Positions 18,028-26,355 of a stretch of 37,364 nucleotides of DNA are shown in pieces. Under the pieces are notes generated by a model, which was not told where the DNA came from, ran no database searches, and saw only the letters and a program-made list of their open reading frames with translations. This DNA comes from Natronococcus amylolyticus DSM 10524. Its GTDB lineage: Archaea > Halobacteriota > Halobacteria > Halobacteriales > Natrialbaceae. Position numbers and translations under genes: made by a program. How positions within the stretch are numbered: position 1 is the stretch's first letter; every line of letters starts with the position of its first letter. The DNA lies in contig NZ_AOIB01000038.1 of assembly GCF_000337675.1 (NCBI RefSeq), positions 65,927-103,290 on the forward strand, in the 5' to 3' direction.

Positions 18028-18243
18028 ATGACTGGATACTACGACATTGTTCTCGGCCTCATCCCAGTCGCACTGCTCGGCATCACCGCTGCACTGACGT
18101 TCGTCGGCCTGTCAGTGACGGCGGCGGTACCGGCCGGAGCGTTCGCCGCAATGACGCTCATGGGCCACGCAATGTTCGTCAACGCGCCGCTCGACTCGAC
18201 GGACGACGTCCAGTCGACGCCCCAGCCGCTCAACGCGGACTGA
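18028..18243 (+). CDS. small two-helix membrane protein (71 aa)
   Basis: Starting at the ATG at 18028 gives a 71-residue protein with two hydrophobic helices (about 7-29 and 32-52) and an acidic polar tail (DSTDDVQSTP). The family is unknown; it resembles the small conserved haloarchaeal membrane proteins. An upstream in-frame ATG at 17983 would add 15 residues, but the TATA-like CTTATACC at 17992-17999 falls between the two, so the later start is preferred. Confidence 0.65.
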   Translation: MTGYYDIVLGLIPVALLGITAALTFVGLSVTAAVPAGAFAAMTLMGHAMFVNAPLDSTDDVQSTPQPLNAD

Positions 18244-18294
18244 ATCCGATCTCGAGCCGATATCCCTTTCTCCCTTCCCGTTGTTCTCCCCGGT

Positions 18295-19293
18295 GTGACC
18301 GACACCCTGTTTCTGACGAGCGAGGACGTCAACGGCCTCGCGACACCAGCCGAGTACGTCGACGCCGTCCGCGAGGGGTACCGACAGCGCGGCGAGGGTG
18401 CCCCCGCCCAGCCCAGATCGAAGCTCGTTCGTGACGAGCCCGCGGGGATGCTCACCGGCTACACCGCCATCCTCCCCGACAGCGGCGTCATGGGTGGATA
18501 CACGTACAGCGCCGGGTTCGGCGCCGAGGACGCCTGGTTCGTGTTGCCGCTGTTCGACGCCGACAGCGGGGCACCGCTGGCGCTGTTCGACGGCGCGAGC
18601 CTGAACCCGTTCAAGACCGGCGCGGCCGGCGCCGTCGGCGTCGACGCCCTCGTCCGCGAGGACGCCGACACGCTCGGGATCATCGGTAGCGGCGCCCAGG
18701 CACGCGGCCAGCTGCGGGCGACGGCGACCGTCCGCGACCTCGCCGACGTGCGGGTCTACTCGCCGACGGCCGAGAACCGCGAGGCGTTCGCCGCCGACTT
18801 CGACGCCGAACTCGAGGCCGACGTCCGGGCGGTCGCCTCGAGCGCCGACGCGGTCGCCGGGGCGGACATCGTGATCACGGCGACGCGGGCGAGCGACCCC
18901 GTCTTCGACGGGAACGACCTCGAGCCCGGGACCCACGTCACGGCGATGGGTCAGTACGGAACCGACGGCCGCGAGCTGGACACGACGACGATCAAGCGGG
19001 CGACGTACGTCCCCGACCTGCGGGAGCGGGCGACGTTCGATGCCGGTGCCTTCCTCGCGGCGCTCGAGGCCGGCGTCGTGAGCGAGGACGACGTCCACGC
19101 CGAACTCGGCGAGGTCGTCGCCGGGGTCGCGCCCGGCCGGACGAGCGCCGAGGAGATCACCGTCTTCGACAGCGGCGGCACCGGGGTCGAAACGGTCGCA
19201 GCGGCGAATATGCTTTACGAGCGCGCGAGCGAGGAGGGGCTCGGCACGGAGATTCCGTTCGCGCCAGCCAGCGAGGCGTTGACGGGTAACTGA
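18295..19293 (+). CDS. ornithine cyclodeaminase / mu-crystallin family dehydrogenase
   Basis: The 332-residue protein starts at a GTG and has the family's substrate domain (PRSKLVRDEP, about 40-49) and an NAD(P) Rossmann fold with GIIGSGAQARGQL (about 128-140). Members include ornithine cyclodeaminase, archaeal alanine dehydrogenase and pyrroline-2-carboxylate reductase. The usual RTAA-type arginine segment reads FKTGA, with K107 in the Arg position. The sequence alone does not settle the substrate. A trans-3-hydroxyproline dehydratase gene about 11 kb away makes pyrroline-2-carboxylate, which one branch of this family reduces, so that activity is a fair guess. Confidence 0.85.
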   Translation: MTDTLFLTSEDVNGLATPAEYVDAVREGYRQRGEGAPAQPRSKLVRDEPAGMLTGYTAILPDSGVMGGYTYSAGFGAEDAWFVLPLFDADSGAPLALFDGASLNPFKTGAAGAVGVDALVREDADTLGIIGSGAQARGQLRATATVRDLADVRVYSPTAENREAFAADFDAELEADVRAVASSADAVAGADIVITATRASDPVFDGNDLEPGTHVTAMGQYGTDGRELDTTTIKRATYVPDLRERATFDAGAFLAALEAGVVSEDDVHAELGEVVAGVAPGRTSAEEITVFDSGGTGVETVAAANMLYERASEEGLGTEIPFAPASEALTGN

Positions 19294-19387
19294 GCGAACG
19301 GGTACACGCCGCTTACCGACGGTGATTGCGACATATGGCGCTGCTACCTCGCGATAACGTTTAATTTCCAGTGTAATTCCTGCGAAA

Positions 19388-19422
19388 CCGTAGGGGCGTT
19401 CAAACGTTTCGACCCCCTACGG
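19388..19422. promoter_or_regulatory. 35-bp palindrome just before the DHH gene
   Basis: CCGTAGGGG (19388-19396) pairs perfectly with CCCCTACGG (19414-19422), and the centre holds the palindrome AAACGTTT (19402-19409). The element ends 6 bp before the ATG at 19429, with a TTTAATTT TATA-like box upstream at about 19360-19367. It is either an operator or a hairpin in a short leader. Confidence 0.5.
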
Positions 19423-19428
19423 CGTCCC

Positions 19429-20430
19429 ATGTCACGCGCGGCCGAGCTCGCCGCGGTTCTCGAGACCCGCGACTCGCTTGCGATCGTCTGTCACGACAAC
19501 CCGGATCCCGACTGTCTGGCCAGCGCGCTGGCTCTCGAGGCGATCGCCGACGACGTCGGCGTCGGCGAGGTAGCGATCGCCTACGGCGGCGACATCTCCC
19601 ACCAACAGAACCGTGCGTTCGTCTCGGTCCTCGAGATCCCGCTGCAGACCCTCGACGGGATCGAGCTCGACGACTACGACGCCGTCGCGTTCGTCGACCA
19701 CTCCCAGCCCGGGGCCAACACCGAGCTGCCGGAGACGGTTCACCCGGAGATCGTCGTCGACCACCACCCCGGCGATCCGATCGAGGGCGCGTTCGTCGAC
19801 GTCCGCGTCGACTACGGCGCGACAGTGACGATCTTCGTCGAGTACCTCGAGGAGCTCGGGATCGAGCCGACCCCCCGGCTGGCCTCGGCGCTGCTGTTCG
19901 CGCTCCACCGGGAGCGGCTCGACTACGTTCGGCGTCCGACCCGCCGCGAGTACGAGGCCGCGCTCGCCGTCTACCCCGAGGCCGAACTCGAGGCGCTCGA
20001 CCAGCTGTACGGCAGCGCCTTCTCCGCGGCGACGCTCGACGCTATCGGTCGAGCGATCGCGACCCGCCAGCGCCAGGGGTCGTCGATGGTTGCTACCGTC
20101 GGCCGGACTCCCGAAACGGACGCACTCCCACAGGCCGCGGACTACCTGCTCAACCTCGAGAACGTCGACACGGTGTTGGTCTACGGCGTCGTCGACGACG
20201 CGATCCGGCTGAGCGCCCGGTCGATCGATCCCGAGATCGACATCGGCGAGGCGCTCGAGGCGGGCTTCGACGAGCTCGGCTCCGCCGGCGGCCACCACGA
20301 CATGGCCGGCGGTCGGATCGAGCTGGCGGCGATCGTCGACGACGTCGATCCCGAGGCCAGGGAGCTGCTGACGGTCGTCGGGAGCCGGCTCCCGGATCGG
20401 TTCTTCGAGGCCCTCGAGGCCGAGGGCTGA
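19429..20430 (+). CDS. DHH/DHHA1 family phosphoesterase
   Basis: The 333-residue protein has DHH motifs binding two metals: HDNPDPDCLAS (residues 22-32), FVDHSQPG (D90, H91) and VDHHPGD (D111-H112-H113). A DHHA1 domain with GSAGGHHDMAGG lies near the C-terminus. Relatives such as NrnA degrade nanoRNA, pAp or cyclic di-nucleotide products. The exact substrate is unknown here. It stands alone behind a 35-bp palindrome that may control it. Confidence 0.9.
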   Translation: MSRAAELAAVLETRDSLAIVCHDNPDPDCLASALALEAIADDVGVGEVAIAYGGDISHQQNRAFVSVLEIPLQTLDGIELDDYDAVAFVDHSQPGANTELPETVHPEIVVDHHPGDPIEGAFVDVRVDYGATVTIFVEYLEELGIEPTPRLASALLFALHRERLDYVRRPTRREYEAALAVYPEAELEALDQLYGSAFSAATLDAIGRAIATRQRQGSSMVATVGRTPETDALPQAADYLLNLENVDTVLVYGVVDDAIRLSARSIDPEIDIGEALEAGFDELGSAGGHHDMAGGRIELAAIVDDVDPEARELLTVVGSRLPDRFFEALEAEG

Positions 20431-20450
20431 AAGCAGACAGCGTGCCCGTC

Positions 20451-20900
20451 TCAGTCGATGTCGATCGCGTGCGAACCCTCGCCGGGCTCGAACTTGGGCA
20501 GGCGGATCGTCAACACGCCGTTGTTGACCGTCGCCTCGATCCCGTCGGCGTCGACGGGCTCCGGGAGCGTGAGCTGGCGGCTGAACGACTCGAGTTCGCG
20601 CTCGCGGCGAAGGTAGCTGTCGTCGCGCTCGTCGGTCGTCCCGTGTTCGCGTTCGCCGCTGATGTAGAGGGTTTCACCCGAGAGTCGGCTATCGAGGTCC
20701 CCGGATTCGTAGCCGGGCACGTCGACGGTGACGACGAACTCGTCGCCGTGGTCGGCGAGGTCGAGCGTGGTCGTTGCGCTGCCGAAGGCGAACTGCTCGC
20801 CCTGCTCGTCCTCCCAGTCCCTGGCAGCCTCCTCGAACTGGCGGTTCAGTCGGTCGAACAGTTCCTCGAGGCGGTCGAAGGGGTTTCGTCGGCCGGCCAT
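20451..20900 (-). CDS. Hsp20/alpha-crystallin small heat shock protein
   Basis: The 149-residue protein has an amphipathic N-terminal arm (FDRLEELFDRLNRQFE) and an alpha-crystallin domain with VVTVDVPGYESGDLDSRL, LYISGERE and the final strand NGVLTIRLPK. Small Hsps bind unfolding proteins and hold them for refolding. The start at 20900 (MAGRRNPF) fits the family. It converges on the DHH phosphoesterase and is divergent from a DJ-1-family gene. Confidence 0.92.
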   Translation of the reverse strand: MAGRRNPFDRLEELFDRLNRQFEEAARDWEDEQGEQFAFGSATTTLDLADHGDEFVVTVDVPGYESGDLDSRLSGETLYISGEREHGTTDERDDSYLRRERELESFSRQLTLPEPVDADGIEATVNNGVLTIRLPKFEPGEGSHAIDID

Positions 20901-21037
20901 AGCAGTTCGAGTCTCCACCGTCGTCCCCAAAAACCCATTCACGAGCCCCGGGACTGTCACCGGTCCGGACGTGTCGACTCGCGAACGCGGCAGCATCCAG
21001 GCTCGTCGTTTTCCGTCTTCCGACCCTCGCTTCGGGT

Positions 21038-21715
21038 ATGACGAAAGCGCTGTTCGTTGTCAGCGAGGAAGGCTACTGGGGCGAGGAATGCATCGAGCCG
21101 CTCGAGACACTCTCCGACGCCGGCGTCGAGATCACCGTCGCGACACCGTCCGGCGGACCGCCCGAACTCGACGAGACGTCAGCCGATCCCGACGAGGTCG
21201 GCGAGGAGACCGCCGAACACGTCCGCGAGGTCCACGAGAGCGACGAGCGGCTGAACGATCCGATCCCGGTCGCGCGAGCCGACGGCGAGGCCTACGACGC
21301 CGTCGTCTTCCCGGGCGGCCACGGCACCGAGTGGGACATCAACCAGGACGTCGACGCCCGTCGACTCCTCCGTGAGGCCGTCGAGGGTGACGACGGAACG
21401 GCCCTGGTCGTCTGTCATGCCGTCGGCATGCTCGGGTTCGCCCGCGACAGCCAGGGCGCCTTTATCGTCAACGGCCGCGAGGTCACCGGCTTCCCCAACG
21501 AGTGGGAGGAAGACATCGTCGACGAGAACGACGTGATGCCCGACGGCCGCAAACTCCCCTACTGGGTCGCCGACGAGGTCGAGGCCGCAGGCGGCGAGTT
21601 CGAGCCCGAACTCGACGCCGACACGAGCGTCACCGTCGACGGCGACCTGCTGACGGCCCGCGGCCCCGAGTCCTCGAGCGCCGCGGCCGAAGCGCTGCTC
21701 GAGGAACTCGAGTAA
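21038..21715 (+). CDS. DJ-1/PfpI superfamily protein (Hsp31-like)
   Basis: The 225-residue protein has the Hsp31-like pattern GYWGEECIEP near the N-terminus, FPGGHGTEWD (91-100) and the nucleophile elbow VVCHAVG with C126-H127. Members act as glyoxalase-like enzymes, deglycases or chaperones. The length and the GGHG motif place it with the class I amidotransferase-like group without an amidotransferase partner. It lies divergent from the hsp20 gene, suggesting a shared stress setting. Confidence 0.88.
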   Translation: MTKALFVVSEEGYWGEECIEPLETLSDAGVEITVATPSGGPPELDETSADPDEVGEETAEHVREVHESDERLNDPIPVARADGEAYDAVVFPGGHGTEWDINQDVDARRLLREAVEGDDGTALVVCHAVGMLGFARDSQGAFIVNGREVTGFPNEWEEDIVDENDVMPDGRKLPYWVADEVEAAGGEFEPELDADTSVTVDGDLLTARGPESSSAAAEALLEELE

Positions 21716-21759
21716 CTCCGAACCGGGCCAGTTATCCCTCCGGATTGCCGAGTTCGGGT

Positions 21760-21933
21760 GTGACCGCCGACCCGACGCCGCCCGAGCGAACGACCGAGCT
21801 GCGGAGCGAAAGCTACCGAATCACCGTCGACGACGGCCGGGATTCGTTTTTCGCCCTGAGCATCGAAGACGCCGAAAACGACGACGCGTGGCTCATGTCC
21901 GACACCGTCTACGCCCTCGAGAGCATGCGGTAG
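21760..21933 (+). CDS. small conserved haloarchaeal protein (57 aa)
   Basis: The GTG at 21760 opens 58 codons of high G/C third-position use. The protein has no signal and contains FFALSIEDAENDDAWLMSDTVYA near the C-terminus. It resembles a small conserved haloarchaeal family whose role is unknown. It follows the DJ-1-family gene by 44 bp on the same strand. Confidence 0.6.
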   Translation: MTADPTPPERTTELRSESYRITVDDGRDSFFALSIEDAENDDAWLMSDTVYALESMR

Positions 21934-22000
21934 CCGGCCCGCCGCCGGCTCCCCCGTGGCGAATCAGTCCCTTTTTACCCCGCGCCGGGGAACAGCCACT

Positions 22001-22204
22001 ATGAGCTTCGAGAAAGACGACGACGTCGTTTTGCACGACGAGCACAGCGAGTTCGACGGCGAGACCGGCACCATCACCCAGACGATGGAGTCGATGTTCG
22101 GCGACGTCACCTACACGATCAGCTTCGAGGACGGCCAGGAGACCGGCGTCCCCGAGGACTCCCTCGAGGCGGCCGACGGCGCCGACGAGGACGACGAGGA
22201 GTAA
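22001..22204 (+). CDS. small acidic beta-rich protein (67 aa)
   Basis: Starting at the ATG at 22001 gives MSFEKDDDVVLHDEHSEF..., a 67-residue acidic protein with alternating hydrophobic strands (VTYTISFEDG) and a poly-acidic tail. The strand pattern resembles a KOW/SH3-like barrel, but this is only a resemblance. A CTTTTTA TATA-like box lies about 30 bp upstream, so a leaderless promoter is likely. Confidence 0.65.
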   Translation: MSFEKDDDVVLHDEHSEFDGETGTITQTMESMFGDVTYTISFEDGQETGVPEDSLEAADGADEDDEE

Positions 22205-22263
22205 CCCGACGAGACGACCCGACGGTCGTCCTCCGGAACCAGCGATCCGCACTGTACCCGCAG

Positions 22264-22701
22264 ATGCCACAGATACCCCTTCACTACGTCGACTTGCGGG
22301 CGTTTTGCTACGCCACCGAGGACGAGAAACGCGTCGAGCAGGCGCTTCGAACCTTCCTCCCCAAGGAGTTCGAGATCGAGCGCGTCGAGAGCGAGGGCCA
22401 CTACGGCGACCGCATTCTGGTGCTGTCGGCCCGCGTCGAGAACGCCGACGACGTGCGCCACGTCCTCTCGCGGCTCGCCGACCTCGAGGACCTCGACGGC
22501 CTCCTCGGCGAACTCGACGACCGCGTCACCGAGAACACCGAACTCTTCTTGCGCCTGGACAAGCAGGCCGCCTTCGGCGAGGAGGTCCGCCTCGGCGAGG
22601 GGATCACCTTCCGCGCGAAGGTCGAGGCCTACCCCGCCAAGAAAGAACAGGCCGTCGACAACGCCGAGGAAGTCCTCGAGCGCCTGCGAGACGAGGAGTA
22701 G
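22264..22701 (+). CDS. COG1325-type RNA-binding protein (proposed exosome-associated)
   Basis: The 145-residue protein matches the archaeal COG1325 group by its start (IPLHYVDLRAFCYATEDE) and by RLDKQAAFGEEVRL near residue 98. Family members share a fold with 5S rRNA-binding L5/L11-like domains and are predicted RNA-binding, historically linked to the exosome superoperon. No exosome genes are adjacent here. The ATG at 22264 is the family start. Confidence 0.8.
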   Translation: MPQIPLHYVDLRAFCYATEDEKRVEQALRTFLPKEFEIERVESEGHYGDRILVLSARVENADDVRHVLSRLADLEDLDGLLGELDDRVTENTELFLRLDKQAAFGEEVRLGEGITFRAKVEAYPAKKEQAVDNAEEVLERLRDEE

Positions 22702-22795
22702 TCCTCGAGCGTAGCGTTCCGTTCGCCTGCCGACGCGAAACAGGAGCGCCCGTACTGTAAGGCTTCGAACCCGCCGACCAGACCGTGAGCACGAC

Positions 22796-23641
22796 ATGAT
22801 AGCGGTGTCAGTTGAGACGGCCGTCGAGGTCGCGACGACGATCTTCGTCCTCACGACGATGTTCTCGATCGGGATGGAGCTGTCGCTCGGTCAGTTACTG
22901 GCTGCACTCCGCAAGCGGCGACTGATGGCGAAATCCCTGGTCGTCAATCTCGTGGCGATCCCGGTACTCGCGTACCTGCTCGTTCGTCCGCTTTCCGTGG
23001 AGGCGGGATACGCGGCGGGGATCGTGCTGATCGCCGTGGCTCCCGGCGCCCCTTTCGGGCCGAAATTCGCAGAAATAGCGAACGGTGACATCGAGTTTGC
23101 CAGCGGCCTGATGGCGGTTCTCGGAATCGTCTCGGTCGTGACGATACCCGTCAGTCTGGCGCTGCTTCTGCCCGGAACCGTTGCCGTCGATCCGCTCGCG
23201 ATCGGGTGGATGATCTTCGGTATTCAGCTCCTCCCCCTGCTGGCAGGGATGGGGCTCGACTTCAGGTACTCCGCCGTGACAAACTGGCTGTACCCGCCGG
23301 TACAACGGCTCTCCGATCTCTCGTTTCTCTTCTTGCTCGTCCTCCTGTTGGCTGCCTATAGCAACGAGATGCTCTCGCTCATCAGCACGGGAACGCTGTT
23401 CATTTCGGTCGTCATCATCGCCGGGTCGCTACTGCTCGGGTACGTACTCGGTGGACCGGGACGGAACACGCGGGAAGTGTTGGCGACGACGACCGCCGCT
23501 CGAAACGCCGCGATCGCGCTCTTTATCGCGACGACCAGCTTTTCCGATCCCGACGTGCTGATGGTCGTGCTGGCGTTTTCGTTTATCGGCGTCGTTCTCT
23601 CGGGACTCCTCGCCGGAAAGTGGAGGCGACCGGTGACGTGA
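22796..23641 (+). CDS. BASS-family (bile acid:sodium symporter-like) transporter
   Basis: The 281-residue membrane protein has about nine helices, with a BASS-like first half (FSIGMELSLGQLLAAL, about 23-38; VAPGAPFGPKFAEIANGD, about 80-97) and second half (TTTAARNAAIALFIATTSF). The BASS family moves organic anions with sodium. The substrate is unknown. It precedes the YcaO-like gene by 223 bp on the same strand, without clear sign of co-transcription. Confidence 0.8.
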   Translation: MIAVSVETAVEVATTIFVLTTMFSIGMELSLGQLLAALRKRRLMAKSLVVNLVAIPVLAYLLVRPLSVEAGYAAGIVLIAVAPGAPFGPKFAEIANGDIEFASGLMAVLGIVSVVTIPVSLALLLPGTVAVDPLAIGWMIFGIQLLPLLAGMGLDFRYSAVTNWLYPPVQRLSDLSFLFLLVLLLAAYSNEMLSLISTGTLFISVVIIAGSLLLGYVLGGPGRNTREVLATTTAARNAAIALFIATTSFSDPDVLMVVLAFSFIGVVLSGLLAGKWRRPVT

Positions 23642-23864
23642 CGCCAGACCGCCGTGGAATCCGCTTTTCGAGTCCGGTCCGGGTGCCGATTCCTGTCACG
23701 TTCGCCCGTCTCCGTGACGAATCGACCGATCTGACCAGCGACCCGGACCGGGTCGGGTACGGAGCGTGTGCGACTATCCGCTGATACCTGTATCCCGGCA
23801 CGATCCGGCGTCGTCCCGCGGTCGCTCCGGAAATGACTTACAGCAGACCGTACGACGATCCGGT

Positions 23865-25604
23865 ATGCACGTTTCCGTCGTCGGTGAGGATCCCGTTCGC
23901 GACGCCGTCGAGACCGCCCTCGAGGACGTCGACGTCTCGGTCCGTTCGGCCGGACCGGCAGCCCTCGAGGACGCCCGTTTTGCCGTCGTCAGCGACGTCG
24001 CCGGCGCGGCGACGTTCGAGCGAGCGAACGAGGCGGCGCTGGCGGGGGGGACTCCCTGGATCGCCGTCGAGATCGGCGGCGTCGGCGGCCACCCGATCGC
24101 GGAACTGGACGCTGCCGTCTCCGGGTTCGCCCCCGCGACGGGCTGTTTCGACTGTCTGCGTGCCCGCGTCGAGTCACACCTCGAGTCCGCTGAGGACGAG
24201 CCCAGCGCCGACTCGAGCGCGGCCCGGTTCGCGGGCGCGCTGGCGGGTCGAGAGTGCGTACGGGTGCTGTCGGGCGAGGAGCAGTCGGTCATCGGCCACG
24301 TCGTCGAGGTCCCCCATAGCCGACGACGCGTCCTCCCGGTACCGGGCTGTGACTGTGGCGGCGAACGGGATCGATCCCTCGAGCGCGACGACGAGTCGTT
24401 CGATCTCGCACACGCCGTCGAGCACGCCGATCAGGCGATCGACGACCGGGTCGGGATCGTCAGCACGATCGGCGAGGTCGAGTCGTTCCCCGCGCCGTAC
24501 TACCTCGCGACGACGGCCGACACGAGCGGCTACAGCGACGCCAGCGCAGCGAACCAGGCGGCGGGGGTCGACCCCGACTGGAACGCCGCGCTGATGAAGG
24601 CCGTCGGCGAGGGGCTCGAGCGCTACTGTGCTGGCGTCTACCGGGATAGCGAGTTCGAACACGCGAGCGAGGCCGACCTCGAGCGAGCGGTCTCGCCGAC
24701 CGAGCTCGTTCGACCCGACGACGCTCCCGAGTACGATCCAAGCGAGGAGCACCGCTGGGTCGAGGGCGAGAGCCTCGAGACGGGCGAGCGGACCTTTCTG
24801 CCGGCCGCGGCCGTCCAGTTCCCCCAGCCCGGCGAGCGACTCGTCCCCGCGATCACGACCGGGCTCGGCCTCGGCTCCTCGACGGTCAACGCTCTGGTGT
24901 CGGGACTGACGGAAGTCATAGAGCGCGACGCGACGATGCTGGCCTGGTACTCGACGTTCGAACCCCTCGGGCTCGCCGTCGAGAGCGAGACGTTCGCGGA
25001 TCTCGAGCGCCGCGCAGCGAGCGAGGGGCTCGCGGTGACGCCGATGCTCGTCACCCAGGACGTCGACGTTCCCGTGGTCGCGGTGGCGGTCCACCGCGAG
25101 TCCGCGGACGGGGACGGCGAGACCGAGTGGCCGGCGTTCGCCGCGGGCTCGGCGGCCGGTCTCGACGCCGCCGAAGCGGCGACGGCGGCGCTCGCGGAGG
25201 CGCTACAGAATTGGATGGAGCTGCGCGGACTCGGCCCCGACGAGGCCGCGGAGGCCTCGGCCGCGATCGGCGAGTACGCCTCGTTCCCCGAGCCCGCGCG
25301 GGCGTTCGTCGACGTCGATCGGACGGTTCCCGCGGCGAGCGTCGGTCCCGATCCGGCGCCGACCGGCCGCGAGGCGCTCGAGGAACTCGTCGCACGAACG
25401 GTCGACGCCGGACTGGAGCCCCACGCAGCGCGGCTGACGACCCGTGACGTCGAGGGGCTGGGCTTCGAGGGCGTGCGAGTCGTCGTCCCCGGCGCCCAAC
25501 CGCTGTTCACCCGGGAGCCGTTCTTCGGCGAGCGCGCCCGGGCGGTGCCGGCCGAACTCGGGTTCGAGCCTGCACTCGAGCGGCCGTTCCACCCCTACCC
25601 CTGA
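23865..25604 (+). CDS. fused E1-like/YcaO protein (TOMM cyclodehydratase-like)
   Basis: The 579-residue protein has an N-terminal E1/ocin-ThiF-like part (about 1-170) carrying a CxxC (C94, C97) and CxC (C162, C164) zinc set, followed by a YcaO domain. YcaO ATP-site elements are present: KAVGEGLERYC (E249, E252, R253) and TGLGLGSSTVNALVSGLTEVIERD (E350, E353, R354). The C-terminus ends PFHPYP, close to the PxPxP tail of azoline-forming YcaO enzymes. Those enzymes phosphorylate backbone amides to form thiazolines/oxazolines, or thioamides. No precursor peptide or flavin dehydrogenase was found nearby, so the substrate is open. The start at 23865 (MHVSVVGEDP) begins the E1-like fold. Confidence 0.85.
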   Translation: MHVSVVGEDPVRDAVETALEDVDVSVRSAGPAALEDARFAVVSDVAGAATFERANEAALAGGTPWIAVEIGGVGGHPIAELDAAVSGFAPATGCFDCLRARVESHLESAEDEPSADSSAARFAGALAGRECVRVLSGEEQSVIGHVVEVPHSRRRVLPVPGCDCGGERDRSLERDDESFDLAHAVEHADQAIDDRVGIVSTIGEVESFPAPYYLATTADTSGYSDASAANQAAGVDPDWNAALMKAVGEGLERYCAGVYRDSEFEHASEADLERAVSPTELVRPDDAPEYDPSEEHRWVEGESLETGERTFLPAAAVQFPQPGERLVPAITTGLGLGSSTVNALVSGLTEVIERDATMLAWYSTFEPLGLAVESETFADLERRAASEGLAVTPMLVTQDVDVPVVAVAVHRESADGDGETEWPAFAAGSAAGLDAAEAATAALAEALQNWMELRGLGPDEAAEASAAIGEYASFPEPARAFVDVDRTVPAASVGPDPAPTGREALEELVARTVDAGLEPHAARLTTRDVEGLGFEGVRVVVPGAQPLFTREPFFGERARAVPAELGFEPALERPFHPYP

Positions 25605-26086
25605 TCCGCGTCGTCGTCGCCATCGCCGTCGCCTTCGGAGCCGTCGTCGTGTTCCTCCTCGAGTTCCTCCTGTTCCTCTTCGGCTTCCGTCTCGTCCTCG
25701 ATGATCTCGAGTTCGATCTCGTCCTCGTAGAGGCTGATCAACACGAGGTCCGTCTCGTCGGTGATCGTCCCCATCTCGACCAGATCGTCGACCTCGTCGT
25801 TGCCATGTCGGGTGACGCGGAACTGCTGATCTTCGCCCTCGATGTGGGGTGGAGCGACGCGCTCGCCGGGCGTGATAGTGAACGCTTCCTCGTAGCTCTC
25901 CCGGCCGTTGCCTCGAGCCACGGCGTCGAGGCTCACGTCGTACGGGTGATCCCCGTCGTTGGTGATCTCGACCGGAACCGGGCTCTGGAGGCTTCCCGTG
26001 AAGTGGTCCTGGACGCCGTCGATACAGCCCGCGAGACCGACGAGCGCGACGGTCCCGGCGGACTGCAGTACCCTGCGGCGGTTCAC
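25595..26086 (-). CDS. Tat-exported lipoprotein with acidic tail
   Basis: The 163-residue protein starts MNRRRVLQSAG, a twin-arginine signal, with the lipobox VGLAGC. The mature part has an immunoglobulin-like strand pattern (PVPVEITNDGDHPYDVSL) followed by a tail almost entirely Glu and Asp. It would sit on the outer membrane face. The function is unknown. It converges on the YcaO-like gene with a 10-bp overlap. An AAAGTAATAC TATA-like box lies about 35 bp upstream. Confidence 0.75.
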   Translation of the reverse strand: MNRRRVLQSAGTVALVGLAGCIDGVQDHFTGSLQSPVPVEITNDGDHPYDVSLDAVARGNGRESYEEAFTITPGERVAPPHIEGEDQQFRVTRHGNDEVDDLVEMGTITDETDLVLISLYEDEIELEIIEDETEAEEEQEELEEEHDDGSEGDGDGDDDADQG

Positions 26087-26170
26087 GCTCGATTCTCGGA
26101 GCCGAGCGACCGTCAGTATTACTTTTCGGCCCCGCCGTGAGCGGCTCCTTTCGAGGAGCGGCGACGGAGT

Positions 26171-26182
26171 TTAACATGTTAA
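26171..26182. promoter_or_regulatory. 12-bp perfect palindrome in a divergent promoter region
   Basis: TTAACATGTTAA is a perfect palindrome, flanked by G and C to extend weakly. It lies between the lipoprotein gene and the symporter operon. A second weak repeat, CTATT-GTGTGT-AATAG, follows at 26202-26217. Both are AT-rich and could bind a regulator of the symporter operon. Confidence 0.4.
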
Positions 26183-26228
26183 CGATCACCTACTCGGCAA
26201 TCTATTGTGTGTAATAGGACGATGATTT

Positions 26229-26348
26229 GTGATAGAAAGCGACGGGTCGGCCGAGTGCGGCCGGTCCCGAGGGGACGCCGCGGGGGACGCGGACAACGCG
26301 TCGAGACCGTCGGCGGACGGCCGGACCGACGACTCGAGCGAGGGGTGA
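26229..26348 (+). CDS. possible small hydrophilic protein at the head of the symporter operon (39 aa)
   Basis: A GTG at 26229 opens 40 codons with strong G/C third-position bias. The product is Asp/Ser/Gly/Arg-rich with no recognised motif. The stop lies 7 bp before the next ATG. The other forward frame here has more A in third positions. It may be a real leader-like small protein or chance. Confidence 0.35.
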   Translation: MIESDGSAECGRSRGDAAGDADNASRPSADGRTDDSSEG

Positions 26349-26355
26349 GCGACCG

